Assembly: GCF_000720925.1 (NCBI RefSeq)
Contig: NZ_JOEE01000004.1
Location: 124,001 to 188,000, forward strand
Length of the DNA stretch: 64,000 bases
Direction: 5' to 3'
Origin: Phycicoccus jejuensis
GTDB taxonomy: Bacteria; Actinomycetota; Actinomycetes; Actinomycetales; Dermatophilaceae
The notes beneath the pieces are model-generated. The model was not told the origin of the DNA, did not search any database, and worked only from the letters and a program-made list of their open reading frames with translations. The position numbers and the translations under genes were made by a program. Below are positions 1 through 10,554 of the stretch, piece by piece. Position 1 is the first letter of the stretch. Each line of letters opens with the position of its first letter.

Positions 1-363
1 GGCGAGGTCGGCATCCGGGTGGGCGGCGGACAGCACGCCGACGGGGGAGACGAGCAACGGCGTCGCGTGGCGGCGGCCGAGGACCTCGACGGAGAGGTCG
101 CGCTCGGAGGTGTCGACGAGCAGGCGCGGCACGACGCGCCACCGGTCGAACGCCTCGCGGTTGGCGCGGGCGCCGGCCGCGCTGCCGGCCGAGCCGGCGA
201 CGTAGGCGAAGCCGCGGCGCGACATCACCGTCTCGGCGGCCTCCTCGAGGCGGGTGCCGTCGGTGGGGACGGCCGGGCGGCGACCGAAGGATCCCGCCCG
301 GTAGATCGCCGCCTGCGCCACGCGTCCGATGCCCTCTGCCACCTGCCTGGGTGCTGCCGCCAT
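1..363 (-). CDS. Lactate 2-monooxygenase-like FMN-dependent alpha-hydroxy-acid oxidase (N-terminal part, runs off the window)
   Basis: The reverse strand from an ATG at 363 is open for 121 codons to the window edge. The translation begins MAAAPRQVAEGIGRVAQAAI, then has FGRRPAVPT, FAYVAGSAGSAAGARANR and a core near LLVSPVGVLSAAHPDADLA. This is the N-terminal half of the FMN-dependent alpha-hydroxy-acid dehydrogenase fold, closest in memory to actinobacterial lactate 2-monooxygenase, which oxidises L-lactate to acetate, CO2 and water. The catalytic His/Arg residues lie beyond the edge, so substrate cannot be checked. TAGACA about 7 bases before the ATG fits a leaderless promoter. The gene diverges from the membrane protein at 474. 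Confidence 0.8.
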   Translation of the reverse strand, partial: MAAAPRQVAEGIGRVAQAAIYRAGSFGRRPAVPTDGTRLEEAAETVMSRRGFAYVAGSAGSAAGARANREAFDRWRVVPRLLVDTSERDLSVEVLGRRHATPLLVSPVGVLSAAHPDADLA

Positions 364-473
364 GCCCGACTGTCTACACGGTGCGGGGCCGGGCGGGGAC
401 CGGTCGACCCGTCCGAGGGCCCGTCGGGCGAACCGGGCGACCGGGCCCGGGCCGGACGCCCTAGGGTCGTGCC

Positions 474-1001
474 GTGCAGCGTTTCGTGTGGGTCGCCTGG
501 GGTCTTCTCGTCGTCGTCGTCGACCTGCCGCTCGCCGGCTGGGACGTCCTGCCGGACCTCGTCGGCTACGCGTGGGTGATCATCGGCCTCGCCGGCGCCG
601 CGAGCGTCCACCCGGCGTTCGTCCGGGCGCGGGCGGCCGCCGTCGTCGGCATCCCGGTCTGGGCGTTCCTCGGCACGCCGCTGTTCGCCGCACCGCGGTT
701 CGGCACGCTGCTGCTCACCGCCCTGACGGTCGAGATCGTCGTCGTCACGCTGCTCGTCCACCAGCTGTGCACCGGCATCCTGGCCACGGCCCCGGCCGAC
801 GACCCCGACTCGGCCCGCTGGGCGCGCATCCTGCGCGTCGCCGCGGTGGTCGTCGGTGTCCTCCTGCTCGTCGCGCTCGTGCTCACCGCCGGCGGCTTCG
901 GCCTCTACCCCCTGGCCTTCCTCGCGAGCGTCGTCGTCGGCGTGCTCACCGTGATCCTCCTTCAGCGCGTCGCGCGCGCCGGGTGGATCGCCGCCGCCTG
1001 A
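474..1001 (+). CDS. Hypothetical integral membrane protein
   Basis: A 175-residue protein made almost entirely of hydrophobic segments, about five predicted membrane helices (near residues 4-22, 30-48, 55-75, 80-105, 120-165). I recognise no family or catalytic motif. The GTG start is chosen because TAGGGT (462-467) ends 6 bases before it, the leaderless pattern seen across this window. It is convergent with glgX, whose stop lies 21 bases beyond. Function unknown. Confidence 0.7.
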   Translation: MQRFVWVAWGLLVVVVDLPLAGWDVLPDLVGYAWVIIGLAGAASVHPAFVRARAAAVVGIPVWAFLGTPLFAAPRFGTLLLTALTVEIVVVTLLVHQLCTGILATAPADDPDSARWARILRVAAVVVGVLLLVALVLTAGGFGLYPLAFLASVVVGVLTVILLQRVARAGWIAAA

Positions 1002-1021
1002 GGCCCCCGCGACCGCGGCCG

Positions 1022-3151
1022 TCAGGCCGGCGCGTAGAGGCGCACCGACGGCCCGGCGACGAGCACCGTGCCCTCGTGCGGCGCGTCCTGCGCCCGCGGG
1101 CGCTCCCACGCGCTGTCCCAGAGCAGGCGGTGGCGACCGGTGGGCAGCGTCACCTCGGTGTCGCCGACCCCGCCGTGGACGACGAGGAGCGCCGCGCTGC
1201 TGCCGTCGACCGGCGGCGCGAGGGCCATCTGGAGCACGCGGGTGCCTTCGCCGTGCCAGCGGTCACCCATCGGCCGGCCGTCGGCGGCGTACCAGGCGAC
1301 GTCGAGCGTCCCCTCGTCGTCGACCTCGCGGCCGGTCAGCCAGGTGCGCTGGCGCAGGACGGGATGCGCCCGGCGCAGAGCCAGCAGGTGCTTGGTGGTC
1401 TCGAGGAGGTCCTCCTGCCAGGGCGCGAGCTCCCAGTCGACCCACGACACCTCGTTGTCCTGGCAGTAGGGGTTGTTGTTCCCGCCCTGGGTGCGTCCCA
1501 TCTCGTCGCCGGCGGTGAGCATCGGCACGCCCTGCGAGAGCAGCAGGGTCCCGAGCAGGGCGCGGACGGCGCGCGTCCGGGCCGCCAGCACCTCAGGGTC
1601 GTCGGTCGGTCCCTCGACCCCGTGGTTCCAGGACCCGTTGCCGTCGGTCCCGTCGCGGTTGTCCTCGCCGTTGGCCTCGTTGTGCTTGCGGTCGTAGGCG
1701 ACGAGGTCGGCGAGGGTCATCCCGTCGTGCGCGGTCACGAAGTTGACCGACGCGGTCGGGCCGCGGTCACGGGCCCCGAACAGGTCGCGCGAGCCCGACA
1801 GCCGGGTCGCGAGCTCGCGCGCGTCGTGCCCGCGCTCGCCGAGCGACTGCGCGCGCACGTCCCCGACCCAGAAGCGCCGGGCGGTGTCGCGGAAGCGGTC
1901 GTTCCACTCGAGGAACGGCGGCGGGAACTGCCCCGTGCGCCAGCCGTGCATCCCGAGGTCCCAGGGCTCGGCGACGAGCACGACCCGGGAGAGCACGGGG
2001 TCGGTGCGCAGCGCGACGAGGAACGGGTGGTCGGGGTCGTAGTCGTCACCGCGACCGCGGCCGAGGGCGACGGCGAGGTCGAACCGGAACCCGTCGACGC
2101 GGTAGGTCTGCACCCAGTGCCGCAGGCTGTCGAGGACCATCCGGCAGACGACCGGGTGGCGCAGGTCGAGGGTGTTGCCGCAGCCGGTGACGTCGATGTC
2201 GCGCCCGCGCTCGTCGAGCCGGTAGTAGGCGCGCTGGTCCAGGCCGCGCCACGAGAGCATCGCCCCCGACCGGCTCTGCTCGGCGGTGTGGTTGTAGACG
2301 ACGTCGAGGACGACCTCGATGCCCGCGGCGTGGAGCAGCTTGACCATGCCCTTGACCTCGTCGACGACCCCCTGGGGGTCGGACGCGGCGGCGTAGCGCG
2401 CGTGCGGCGCCATGAACCCGAGCGTGTTGTAGCCCCAGTGGTTGGTCAGGCCGCGCTGCACGAGGTGGGGCTCGTGGGTGAAGGCGTGGACGGGCAGCAG
2501 CTCGACGGTGGTCACCCCGAGCGAGAGCAGGTGCTCGACCGAGGCGGGATGCGCGAGACCGGCGTACGTGCCGCGCAGGTGCTCCGGCACTCCCGGCAGG
2601 AGCATCGTCTGGTTGCGCACGTGCGCCTCGTAGACGACCGTCTCGCTGCGCGAGCGGCGCGGCGGGGCGTCGTCGCCCCAGTCGAAGGAGTGGTCGACGA
2701 CGACGCCGCGCGGGACGTGCCCCCGGCTGTCGAGCGGCGAGCGCTGCTCGAGGTCCCCGCGCCACCGCTCGTCGACCCGGTGGCCGTACACCTCGGGGCC
2801 CCACGCCACCTCGCCCTCGACGGCGCCGGCGTAGGGGTCGAGGAGCAGCTTGGCCGGGTTGTGGTGCAGCCCGTGGTCCGGCGACCACGGGCCGTCCACC
2901 CGCACGCCGTAGCGCGTCCCCGGCCCCATCCCCGGGACGAAGCCGAACCACCAGCCGTGGGCGCGCTCGCGCAGCGCGACCCGTCGCTCGCTCGTGCCGG
3001 CGGTGTCGCCGGGCTCGAAGAGGCAGACGTCGACGGCCTCGGCGTGCCCGGCGTACACGGCGACGTCGGCGCCGCCCGGGACGAGCGTCACCCCGGGGGG
3101 CGGCGGCAGGTCACGGGTCGTCGGCCCGGGCGGGGCGGGGCGGGTGGGCAC
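1022..3151 (-). CDS. glgX: Glycogen debranching enzyme GlgX
   Basis: 709 residues, the usual GlgX length. GlgX hydrolyses alpha-1,6 branches of phosphorylase-limited glycogen in the cytoplasm. An N-terminal CBM48-like beta domain (about 15-110) precedes a GH13 barrel. The GH13 motifs are intact: DVVYNH (283-288), GFRFDLA with nucleophile D358, VAEPWD with acid/base E395, and TAHDG with the His-Asp pair at 475-476. The gene starts with GTG at 3151, and a reverse-strand TAGGGT (3163-3158) ends 6 bases upstream, suggesting a leaderless transcript. No other glycogen gene is adjacent, so it appears monocistronic. Confidence 0.95.
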   Translation of the reverse strand: MPTRPAPPGPTTRDLPPPPGVTLVPGGADVAVYAGHAEAVDVCLFEPGDTAGTSERRVALRERAHGWWFGFVPGMGPGTRYGVRVDGPWSPDHGLHHNPAKLLLDPYAGAVEGEVAWGPEVYGHRVDERWRGDLEQRSPLDSRGHVPRGVVVDHSFDWGDDAPPRRSRSETVVYEAHVRNQTMLLPGVPEHLRGTYAGLAHPASVEHLLSLGVTTVELLPVHAFTHEPHLVQRGLTNHWGYNTLGFMAPHARYAAASDPQGVVDEVKGMVKLLHAAGIEVVLDVVYNHTAEQSRSGAMLSWRGLDQRAYYRLDERGRDIDVTGCGNTLDLRHPVVCRMVLDSLRHWVQTYRVDGFRFDLAVALGRGRGDDYDPDHPFLVALRTDPVLSRVVLVAEPWDLGMHGWRTGQFPPPFLEWNDRFRDTARRFWVGDVRAQSLGERGHDARELATRLSGSRDLFGARDRGPTASVNFVTAHDGMTLADLVAYDRKHNEANGEDNRDGTDGNGSWNHGVEGPTDDPEVLAARTRAVRALLGTLLLSQGVPMLTAGDEMGRTQGGNNNPYCQDNEVSWVDWELAPWQEDLLETTKHLLALRRAHPVLRQRTWLTGREVDDEGTLDVAWYAADGRPMGDRWHGEGTRVLQMALAPPVDGSSAALLVVHGGVGDTEVTLPTGRHRLLWDSAWERPRAQDAPHEGTVLVAGPSVRLYAPA

Positions 3152-3210
3152 GGCAGGACCCTAGCCGGGCGGTCGCGCGGGCGTGGGGGTGTCGGCGGTG
3201 TCGGTGCGGG

Positions 3211-4632
3211 TCAGGCGCGCAGGGCCTCGGCGAGCTCGCGGACGTGCTCGACGAGGAGGTTCATGTCCTCGTCGGTGTGCGCGAGCGAGACCAGCCACTG
3301 CTCGTCGAGGCCGGGCGGCGTGAGGATGTTGCGGTTGACGCCCCACAGCCACGACAGCTCGGCCATCGCGAAGTCGGTCGCCTTGTAGTCGCGGTAGGTG
3401 CGCACCGGCGCGGTCGACCACGTGACGCAGCCCTTGACGCCCAGGCCGACGGTGTGGGCCGGCAGCTCGAAGGTGTCGATGACGTCGTCGATGGCCGAGA
3501 GGGCGCGGACGTTGATCGCCTCGGTGGCGGCGAGGGCCTCGGGGGTGCAGATCTCGTCGACGGCCTTCGCGGCGGCCATGACGAGCGGGTTGCCGTTGTA
3601 GGTGCCGAAGTGCGCCATCCGGCCGTCGACGACGACCTCCATGACCTCGCGACGGCCACCGAACGCGGCGAGCGGCAGGCCGCCGCCGATCGACTTGGCG
3701 AGGGTGATGAGGTCGGGCTTGACGCCGAGGCGCTGCGCGGCGCCCGCGTACCCGGCGGTGAGGCCGGTCTTCACTTCGTCGAAGAGCAGCACGACGCCGT
3801 GCTCGTCGCACAGCTCGCGGACGCCGGCGAGGTACCCGGCGTCGGGGACGACGATCGAGAGGTTCTCGACGACGGGCTCGACGACCATGACGGCGATCTC
3901 GCGGCCGTGCTCGATGAGGATCGCGCGCAGGCGGTCGAGGTCGTTGTAGGGGACGACGTGGACGGTGCCGGCCTCGACGTCGAACGGCACCTCGGGCACG
4001 GGGGCCTCGGCCGGGCCGATGTCCTCGAGCGCGGGCTTGACCGACACCTGGAGGGCGTCGTAGCCGCCGTGGTAGCCGCCCTCGATCTTCACGACGGCCT
4101 TGCGGCCGGTGTAGGCACGGGCGGCGCGGATCGCGTACATCAGCGACTCGGTGCCGGAGTTGGTGAAGCGGATCATGTCGAGGCCGAAGCGCTCGCAGAA
4201 CCGCTCGCTCATCTCGGTCGCCTGCGGGGACGGGGTGACGAACAGGGTGCCGGTGTCGGTCAGCGCGCGCTGCACGTGCTCGACGACGGTCGGGTTGAGG
4301 TGGCCGACGAGCATCGCGCCGAAGCCCATCGACAGGTCGAGCATCCGGCGGCCGTCGACGTCGGTCAGCCAGGCGCCCCGGGCGGAGGCGACCGAGACGG
4401 GGTAGGGGTCCCAGTGCTGGAAGGAGGAGGTGACGCCGAGCGGCAGGGTGCGCGCGGCGCGGGTGTTGTGCTCGCCGGAGGCCGGGGTGCTCGCCGCGAA
4501 GCGCTCCCACTCGGCCGCGAGGAGGGACTCGACGCGCGCCGGGTCGACCGGACGGCTGCTCGCCGGGAGGCGGCGGTAGGTGGCCGGGTCGTGGGCGGGG
4601 TACGGGCGGGCCGGGGTCTCGGTCGCGGACAT
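3211..4632 (-). CDS. Class III aminotransferase (glutamate-1-semialdehyde aminomutase-like)
   Basis: 473-residue PLP enzyme of fold type I. The PLP-binding Lys is K313 in LAKSIGGGLP and the cofactor Asp is D285 in LLFDEVKTG. The GGYHGGYDAL segment near 185-194 is typical of the glutamate-1-semialdehyde aminomutase branch. The long N-terminus, and the absence of hem genes nearby, argue against a haem-pathway role; an omega- or beta-amino-acid transaminase is equally plausible. The ATG at 4632 has AGGAG about 10 bases upstream on the reverse strand, and a TAGCCT hexamer at 4683-4678 could be its -10. Substrate not assignable from sequence. Confidence 0.85.
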   Translation of the reverse strand: MSATETPARPYPAHDPATYRRLPASSRPVDPARVESLLAAEWERFAASTPASGEHNTRAARTLPLGVTSSFQHWDPYPVSVASARGAWLTDVDGRRMLDLSMGFGAMLVGHLNPTVVEHVQRALTDTGTLFVTPSPQATEMSERFCERFGLDMIRFTNSGTESLMYAIRAARAYTGRKAVVKIEGGYHGGYDALQVSVKPALEDIGPAEAPVPEVPFDVEAGTVHVVPYNDLDRLRAILIEHGREIAVMVVEPVVENLSIVVPDAGYLAGVRELCDEHGVVLLFDEVKTGLTAGYAGAAQRLGVKPDLITLAKSIGGGLPLAAFGGRREVMEVVVDGRMAHFGTYNGNPLVMAAAKAVDEICTPEALAATEAINVRALSAIDDVIDTFELPAHTVGLGVKGCVTWSTAPVRTYRDYKATDFAMAELSWLWGVNRNILTPPGLDEQWLVSLAHTDEDMNLLVEHVRELAEALRA

Positions 4633-4827
4633 CGTCGCTGCTCCTGGGGTGGTGGAATCCGTGGCGACGGGGCCGTCAGGCTACCCATCACAGAGGTCTG
4701 GGGCCGAATGTACTACCGGATCCGGGGTCGGGGCGAGTCCTGAGGGCCGCATCGTGCCTCGACGGCGGCCCCGGTCCGGCCCACCCGGCCCGGTCGCGCC
4801 GTCGGGTGCGGTCGATACGGTGGGGCC

Positions 4828-5294
4828 ATGACCGACCCCACCTCGCTGCCCAACTTCCCGCCGCCCGCGAACGAGCACCCGCTGCGCGGCCGGGTCCTCG
4901 ACGTCCTCGTCGACCTCGGGCTCGCCCCGAACCTCGACGGCGACGGTGACGTGGCCTTCACGGTCAACGACCAGCGGCTCTTCGTCCGCTGCACCGAGGG
5001 CGACGTCGAGATCATGCGCCTGTTCGGCCAGTGGCAGATCCAGGACGAGCTGACCGCCGACCGCCTCAAGCTCCACGAGACGTGCAACGAGATCAACCTG
5101 CACATGAACCACGTGAAGACCGGCATCGCGGGCACGACCCTCGTCGTCACCGGCGAGCACGTCGTCACCCCGGGCGCGGACCTCTCGACGCTCACCCAGG
5201 TCTCGATCCAGGTCGTCCTCTCCGCCGTGCACCTGTGGCACCAGCGCATCCTCGGCATCGACCCCGAGACCGGCCAGCCGATCGAGGACGGGCA

Positions 5295-5298
<4 letters not shown>
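4828..5298 (+). CDS. YbjN-domain protein
   Basis: 156 residues resembling the YbjN family (type III chaperone-like alpha/beta fold): a DVEIMRLFGQWQI strand region, then a long helix through LKLHETCNEINLHMNH, and a C-terminal LSAVHLWHQRIL helix. YbjN proteins are linked to stress and motility phenotypes, but no biochemical activity is established. TACGGT (4816-4821) ends 6 bases before the ATG, so the transcript is probably leaderless. The stop overlaps the start of the enoyl-CoA hydratase (GTGA), implying translational coupling. Confidence 0.8.
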
Positions 5299-6074
<776 letters not shown>

Positions 6075-6102
6075 CCCTCCGGCCTCGGCCCACCTGAAGG
6101 CG

Positions 6103-7371
6103 TCACGCGACCCGGCGCAGCCCGGCGAGCTTGGCGGCGGCGGTCGCGGCGTGCTCCGGGCGCCCGTCGGCGACGAGGTCCTCGAGCAGGTCCTCGATGC
6201 GTCGGGGCACCTGGAGCCCGTCGCGGCCGTAGTGCCAGACCTCGTCGAGCGCGAGGTCGAGGAGGCGGGCGAAGGTCGTCGGCCGGTCCACGACCCGGAC
6301 CGCGCCCGACCCGTCGACGAGGAGGTTCGAGCGGTCCGGCCGCAGCGCCGCCGCCCGGAGGATGCGGTGCAGCTCGTCGAGGACCTGCACGGCCGTCGTC
6401 GGGTCGTTGACCCCGGGGGAGAGGGCCCGCTCGGCGATGTCGACGAGCTGGCGCACCCCGAACTCGGGGTCCTGGGTCATGCTGCGCTCCCGGCCGAGGC
6501 CGATGGCGTCGCGGACGGCCTCGGCGAGGTCGTCGTCGCGGCGACCCCCGTGGACGACCGCGAGCACCTGGCCGCGGTGCCGGACCTCGCCGAGGCGGGT
6601 GCGCAGCTCGACGACCGCGCCCGTCCGCTCGGCACACTCGACGAGGGCGCTGAGGTGCACCCGCGAGACGACGCCGTGCTCCGACCCCGTCGTCACCGTC
6701 ACCCCCGGACCGTCGCCCTGCGACCACGTCGGGGGCACCGCGGAGGTGTCGTCCCACTCCTGCGCCGACCCGCGCTCCAGGGCCTCGACGGTGAGCCGCG
6801 CGATCCGGTCGACGACCTGGTCGACGCGGATGGAGTCGGTGATGTGGTGGATGAACGCGAGGAAGAGGGCGACGCTCGCGAGGACCAGCACGAAGGCGAC
6901 GGTCACCGACAGCTGGGGCACGAACGGCCTGTCACCCCCGCGCACGTCGCGCAGCACCATGAGCGCGAAGACGAACGAGGAGATGAAGACACCGAGGGTC
7001 ACCTGGACCACGCGGCTGCCGAGGAACGTGGAGAGCAGCCGCGGCGTGAACTGGCTGCTCGCCAGCTGCATGACGACCATCGTGATCGAGAAGACCAGCC
7101 CGGTCACCGAGATCATCGCGCTGGCGATCGTCCCGAGCAGGCTGCGCGCGGAGTCCGCGTTGCCGCCGAAGAGGACGTCGACGTCGCCGAGCAGGTGCTC
7201 GTCGACGAGGGGGAGGGTGGCGCCGGCGAGCACCGTCACGACGACGACGGCGGAGGGGAGCGCCCAGAAGGGGCGCCACAGCGACTCCCACCAGCCGACG
7301 GTGACCGGGTCCCCGACGGGACCGACGGTGCGTCGCACGGTGCCCGGCCCGGTACCGCCCTCGTCGCTCAT
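6103..7371 (-). CDS. DUF2254 membrane protein
   Basis: 422 residues matching the DUF2254 family. About four membrane helices lie in the first 190 residues (after residues 30, 85, 120 and 160), with family segments SARSLLGTIASAMISVTGLV and FTPRLLSTFLGSRVVQ. A cytoplasmic domain of about 230 residues follows, containing SPGVNDPTTAVQVLDEL. Function is unknown. A reverse-strand CAGGAT (7383-7378) lies 6 bases before the ATG, consistent with a leaderless transcript. It is convergent with the enoyl-CoA hydratase gene. Confidence 0.88.
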   Translation of the reverse strand: MSDEGGTGPGTVRRTVGPVGDPVTVGWWESLWRPFWALPSAVVVVTVLAGATLPLVDEHLLGDVDVLFGGNADSARSLLGTIASAMISVTGLVFSITMVVMQLASSQFTPRLLSTFLGSRVVQVTLGVFISSFVFALMVLRDVRGGDRPFVPQLSVTVAFVLVLASVALFLAFIHHITDSIRVDQVVDRIARLTVEALERGSAQEWDDTSAVPPTWSQGDGPGVTVTTGSEHGVVSRVHLSALVECAERTGAVVELRTRLGEVRHRGQVLAVVHGGRRDDDLAEAVRDAIGLGRERSMTQDPEFGVRQLVDIAERALSPGVNDPTTAVQVLDELHRILRAAALRPDRSNLLVDGSGAVRVVDRPTTFARLLDLALDEVWHYGRDGLQVPRRIEDLLEDLVADGRPEHAATAAAKLAGLRRVA

Positions 7372-7485
7372 CCACCGATCCTGTCAGACCGTCGGGGGCG
7401 TGGCGCGGACCGTCAGGCGCGGGGGAAGGACGAGCGGACGAGGACCCGGCCGTCGTCGCCGAGGACCTCGAAGCCGCTGGCCCCG

Positions 7486-7524
7486 CCCGGACGTCCTCCT
7501 CGGTGAGCGAGGAGGACGTCCGGG
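7486..7524 (-). terminator. 16-bp perfect hairpin downstream of the DUF4394 gene
   Basis: A perfect 16-base inverted repeat (arms 7486-7501 and 7509-7524) with a 7-base loop, 30 bases past the DUF4394 stop on the reverse strand. No T-run follows, as is usual for terminators in such GC-rich genomes. Confidence 0.7.
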
Positions 7525-7553
7525 GGCGGCGCACGAGCATTCGACGGCCCCGG

Positions 7554-8387
7554 TCAGCGACCCGTCGGGACCGCGAGGTCGAGCACCTGGGTGCCGCGCG
7601 GGAACCAGCCCTCCCGGGTGGCCTTGCCGGTGAGCAGGTCGACGCGGTACAGGCCGGCCTTCCCGTCGACCTCGAGCGCGGCGTACGCACGGTTCTTCCG
7701 GTCGATGTCCATGCCACCGCGGGTCGCGTCGACGCCGAGCGAGCCCGTCGGGGCCAGCGAGCCGGCGTTGGCCGGCGACTGGACGACCACCTGGTCGGCC
7801 TTCGTGTCGATGTCGAAGAGCGTCGTCGCGGTCGCGGCGTCGGTGTCGGGGTTGGTGTACGCGGCGGCAGTCACGCCCGTCGACGGGCCGGTGGCCCCGG
7901 TGACGTTGAGCGGGGTGTCGGCGATCGTCGTGCCTCCGGGGTTCACGTCGTGGCGCAGGTTCTGGCCGGTGTCGCTGATGACCCGCAGGCGGTCGGCCGC
8001 GGGGTTGAAGTCGACGCCGAAGTGCTTGCCCTCGAGGGCGACCGTGAGCCGGTTGGCGAGCGTGGCCTTCGGCGCCTTGGTGAAGAGCAGGCGCCGCTCG
8101 GGGACGGTCACCGTGTAGACGCCGCCGCGGTCCCCGACGGCGTAGAGGCGCCCGTCGGCCGGACGGTGGTCGATACCGACGAGGCGCGTGTCCAGGGTCA
8201 GGCCGGTGACGGCACCGAGCGAGCGGGCCGAGCCCGGACGGTCGAGGTCGACGGCGACCAGCGTCCTCGCGCCCGCCAGCCCGACGGCGTCGGGGGAGGG
8301 CAGGAGGGTGGCGGTGGCGGCGGGCGCCATCGGGAGGGCGAGGGCGGCGGTGAGGACGCCGGCGGCGGCGAGGCGGGTGCGGTGCAT
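7554..8387 (-). CDS. Secreted DUF4394 protein (beta-propeller-like)
   Basis: 277 residues starting with a clear Sec signal peptide (MHRTRLAAAGVLTAALALPM, cleavage expected near 26-30). The mature part carries DUF4394 features: IDHRPADGRLYAVGDRGG, GVDFNPAADRLRVISDTGQN and AAYTNPD-type repeats, expected to form a propeller-like extracellular protein. No enzymatic role is known. GAGCTCC-type sequence before the ATG gives an AGGAGCTC ribosome site on the reverse strand. It diverges from etfBA. Confidence 0.85.
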   Translation of the reverse strand: MHRTRLAAAGVLTAALALPMAPAATATLLPSPDAVGLAGARTLVAVDLDRPGSARSLGAVTGLTLDTRLVGIDHRPADGRLYAVGDRGGVYTVTVPERRLLFTKAPKATLANRLTVALEGKHFGVDFNPAADRLRVISDTGQNLRHDVNPGGTTIADTPLNVTGATGPSTGVTAAAYTNPDTDAATATTLFDIDTKADQVVVQSPANAGSLAPTGSLGVDATRGGMDIDRKNRAYAALEVDGKAGLYRVDLLTGKATREGWFPRGTQVLDLAVPTGR

Positions 8388-8539
8388 CGGGAGCTCCTTC
8401 GGTCCGTGGCTGGTACCGGTGGATACGGGGCCCGGCGCGTGTCCGTTGAACGCCGTCGCAGGTTTCTTCGGCGCGCCGTCGCGCCCCGGATGGCCGCGGG
8501 ACCCTCGACGGGGTGGTGACCGTCACGCCGACCGGGTGG

Positions 8540-8553
8540 TGAACGAGCGCTCA
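8540..8553. promoter_or_regulatory. Putative TetR-type dyad upstream of etfBA
   Basis: TGAACGAGCGCTCA is an imperfect palindrome of the form TGA-N-CG-NN-CG-N-TCA, the general shape bound by TetR-family fatty-acid regulators. It lies about 80 bases before the etfB start and just upstream of a possible -10 (GAGGAT, 8562-8567). No regulator gene is adjacent. Confidence 0.4.
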
Positions 8554-8634
8554 CCGGCTGAGAGGATGGGAGGCGTTGTGCGCCGGGGACCACCCGGCGC
8601 AAGACCCCCCACGACACGAAGGGACGAGGGACGG

Positions 8635-9423
8635 ATGAACATCGTCGTCTGCGTCAAGTACGTCCCGGACGCCCAGTCCGACCGGACGTTCCAGGAGTCC
8701 GACAACACCGTCGACCGCGCCGTCGACGGCCTGCTCTCCGAGCTCGACGAGTACGCCGTCGAGGAGGCCCTCAAGATCGTCGAGGCCGCCGGCGACGGTG
8801 AGGTCACCGTCGTGACGGTCGGCCCCGAGGCCGCCGCCGACGCGCTGAAGAAGGCTCTCCAGATGGGCGCCCACAAGGCGGTCCACGTGCAGGACGAGGC
8901 GATCCACGGCTCGGACGCCGTCGGCACCTCGCTCGTCCTCGCGAAGGCCGTCGAGAAGGCGACCGACGGCAGCCCGGAGCTCGTCCTCACCGGGATGTCC
9001 TCGACCGACGGCGTCATGGGCGTCGTGCCCGCGATGCTCGCCGAGCGCCTCGGCCTGCCGCAGGTCACCTACGCCTCGGAGCTGACCGTCGGCGACGGCC
9101 GCGTCACCATCCGCCGCGACGGCGACGTCGCGTCCGAGACCATCGAGGCGGCGTTGCCGGCGCTCGTCTCGGTCACCGACCAGATCAACGAGCCGCGCTA
9201 CCCCTCCTTCAAGGGGATCATGGCCGCCAAGAAGAAGCCGGTCGAGACGTGGTCGCTGGCCGACCTCGGCGTCGACGCCGGCGACGTGGGCCTCGGCGCC
9301 GCGTGGACCTCGGTCGTCGCGTTCGCCAAGCGCCCGCCGCGCGAGCAGGGCCAGATCGTCACCGACGAGGGCGAGGGCGGCGCGAAGCTCGCCGAGTTCC
9401 TCAGCGCCCAGAAGTTCCTCTGA
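8635..9423 (+). CDS. etfB: Electron transfer flavoprotein subunit beta
   Basis: 262 residues, usual EtfB length. It begins MNIVVCVKYVPD, the family N-terminus, and has the AMP-binding region around LVLTGMSSTDGVMGVVP. The recognition-loop region is followed by INEPRYPSFKGIMAAKKKP. With EtfA it forms the FAD/AMP heterodimer carrying electrons from acyl-CoA dehydrogenases to ETF-quinone oxidoreductase. ATG 8635 has GGGACGAGG upstream. etfA follows after 32 bases on the same transcript. Confidence 0.97.
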   Translation: MNIVVCVKYVPDAQSDRTFQESDNTVDRAVDGLLSELDEYAVEEALKIVEAAGDGEVTVVTVGPEAAADALKKALQMGAHKAVHVQDEAIHGSDAVGTSLVLAKAVEKATDGSPELVLTGMSSTDGVMGVVPAMLAERLGLPQVTYASELTVGDGRVTIRRDGDVASETIEAALPALVSVTDQINEPRYPSFKGIMAAKKKPVETWSLADLGVDAGDVGLGAAWTSVVAFAKRPPREQGQIVTDEGEGGAKLAEFLSAQKFL

Positions 9424-9455
9424 CCGCGGCCGCCCGAGACCAGGAGCACAGACCC

Positions 9456-10415
9456 ATGGCTGAAGTACTCGTCCTCGCCGACCACGCCGGGGGGCGCCTG
9501 CGCAAGGCGACCGCCGAGCTGCTGACCCTCGCCCGCCGCCTCGGCGAGCCCTCCGCGGTGCACATCGGCCCCGGCGCCGAGACCGCGCAGAAGACCTACG
9601 CCAAGTACGGCGCGCACAAGGTGTACGTCGTCGACGACGCCGACGCCGCGACCTACCTCGTGGCCCCGCAGGCCGAGGTCCTCGCGCAGCTCATCGAGAA
9701 GACCTCTCCCGCAGCCGTGCTCATCCCGAGCAACGCCGCCGGCAAGGAGATCGCCGCCCGCCTGGCCATCAAGGCCGGCTCCGGGATGATCACCGACGCC
9801 GTCGACGTCCGCGCGGGCGAGGACGGGACGCCGGAGACGACGCAGTCGGTCTTCGCCGGCTCGTACACGGTGACCGCGAAGGTCACGACTGGCACGCCGA
9901 TCATCTGCGTCAAGCCCAACTCGGCCTCCATCGAGGCCGCGCCGGAGGCCGGCGCGGTCGAGGCCGTCGAGGTGAGCGTCAGCGACGCCGCGAAGGCGGC
10001 CCGCATCACCGACTCGCAGCCGAAGAAGGCGACCGGGCGCCCGGAGCTGACCGAGGCGGCCATCGTCGTCTCCGGCGGCCGCGGCACCGGTGGCGACTTC
10101 TCGCCCGTCGAGGAGTTCGCCGACAGCCTCGGCGCCGCCGTCGGCGCGAGCCGCGCGGCGGTCGACGCCGGCTGGTACCCGCACAGCAACCAGGTGGGCC
10201 AGACGGGCAAGCAGGTCTCGCCGCAGCTCTACGTCGCGGCCGGCATCTCGGGCGCCATCCAGCACCGCGCGGGCATGCAGACGTCCAAGACGATCGTCGC
10301 CGTCAACAAGGACGAGGAGGCGCCGATCTTCGAGCTCGTCGACTTCGGCGTCGTCGGCGACCTCTTCTCGGTCCTCCCGCAGGCCACGACCGAGGTCAAG
10401 AAGCGCAAGGGCTGA
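9456..10415 (+). CDS. etfA: Electron transfer flavoprotein subunit alpha
   Basis: 319 residues. The C-terminal FAD-binding domain is intact: [20 protein letters not shown], then [11 protein letters not shown], the [19 protein letters not shown] stretch, and [12 protein letters not shown] before [12 protein letters not shown]. The N-terminal domain packs against EtfB. CCAGGAGCACAGACCC precedes the ATG, giving a good ribosome site. It is the second gene of etfBA and ends before a strong hairpin. Confidence 0.97.
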   Translation: MAEVLVLADHAGGRLRKATAELLTLARRLGEPSAVHIGPGAETAQKTYAKYGAHKVYVVDDADAATYLVAPQAEVLAQLIEKTSPAAVLIPSNAAGKEIAARLAIKAGSGMITDAVDVRAGEDGTPETTQSVFAGSYTVTAKVTTGTPIICVKPNSASIEAAPEAGAVEAVEVSVSDAAKAARITDSQPKKATGRPELTEAAIVVSGGRGTGGDFSPVEEFADSLGAAVGASRAAVDAGWYPHSNQVGQTGKQVSPQLYVAAGISGAIQHRAGMQTSKTIVAVNKDEEAPIFELVDFGVVGDLFSVLPQATTEVKKRKG

Positions 10416-10464
10416 GCCGACCACCGCTCACGAGGCGGTCTCGTCGCGCGCGAGCGCGACAGGT

Positions 10465-10491
10465 GAGGGGCGAGCGATCCGCTCGCCCCTC
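10465..10491 (+). terminator. Hairpin terminator of etfBA
   Basis: Perfect 11-base arms GAGGGGCGAGC (10465-10475) and GCTCGCCCCTC (10481-10491) with a 5-base loop, 49 bases after the etfA stop. There is no T-run. Confidence 0.75.
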
Positions 10492-10554
10492 TGCCGTACC
10501 CGGGGCGACTCCGGCCGCCGGCCCGCCAGGTCCCGAAACGTAGACTCGACCCTC

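Noticed and set aside
19..579. Long forward open frame at the window start
   Set aside because: It shadows the reverse-strand lactate-monooxygenase-like gene; its translation is low-complexity Arg/Ala/Gly while the reverse frame shows a clear protein family.
329..3388. 1019-codon forward frame opposite glgX
   Set aside because: An antisense shadow caused by high GC; glgX on the other strand has all GH13 motifs.
4716..4725. CCGGATCCGG palindrome in the gap before ybjN
   Set aside because: A 10-base GC-rich palindrome is expected by chance in such DNA and it does not align with promoter boxes.
5031..5294. N-terminal extension of the enoyl-CoA hydratase frame
   Set aside because: This part overlaps ybjN in another frame and is Arg-rich; the family N-terminus begins at GTG 5295.
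7413..7485. Possible gene remnant (GFEVLGDDGRVLVRSSF-like reading) beside the DUF4394 terminator
   Set aside because: Only about 25 plausible codons ending at 7413 with no start that is not inside the hairpin; too short to call.
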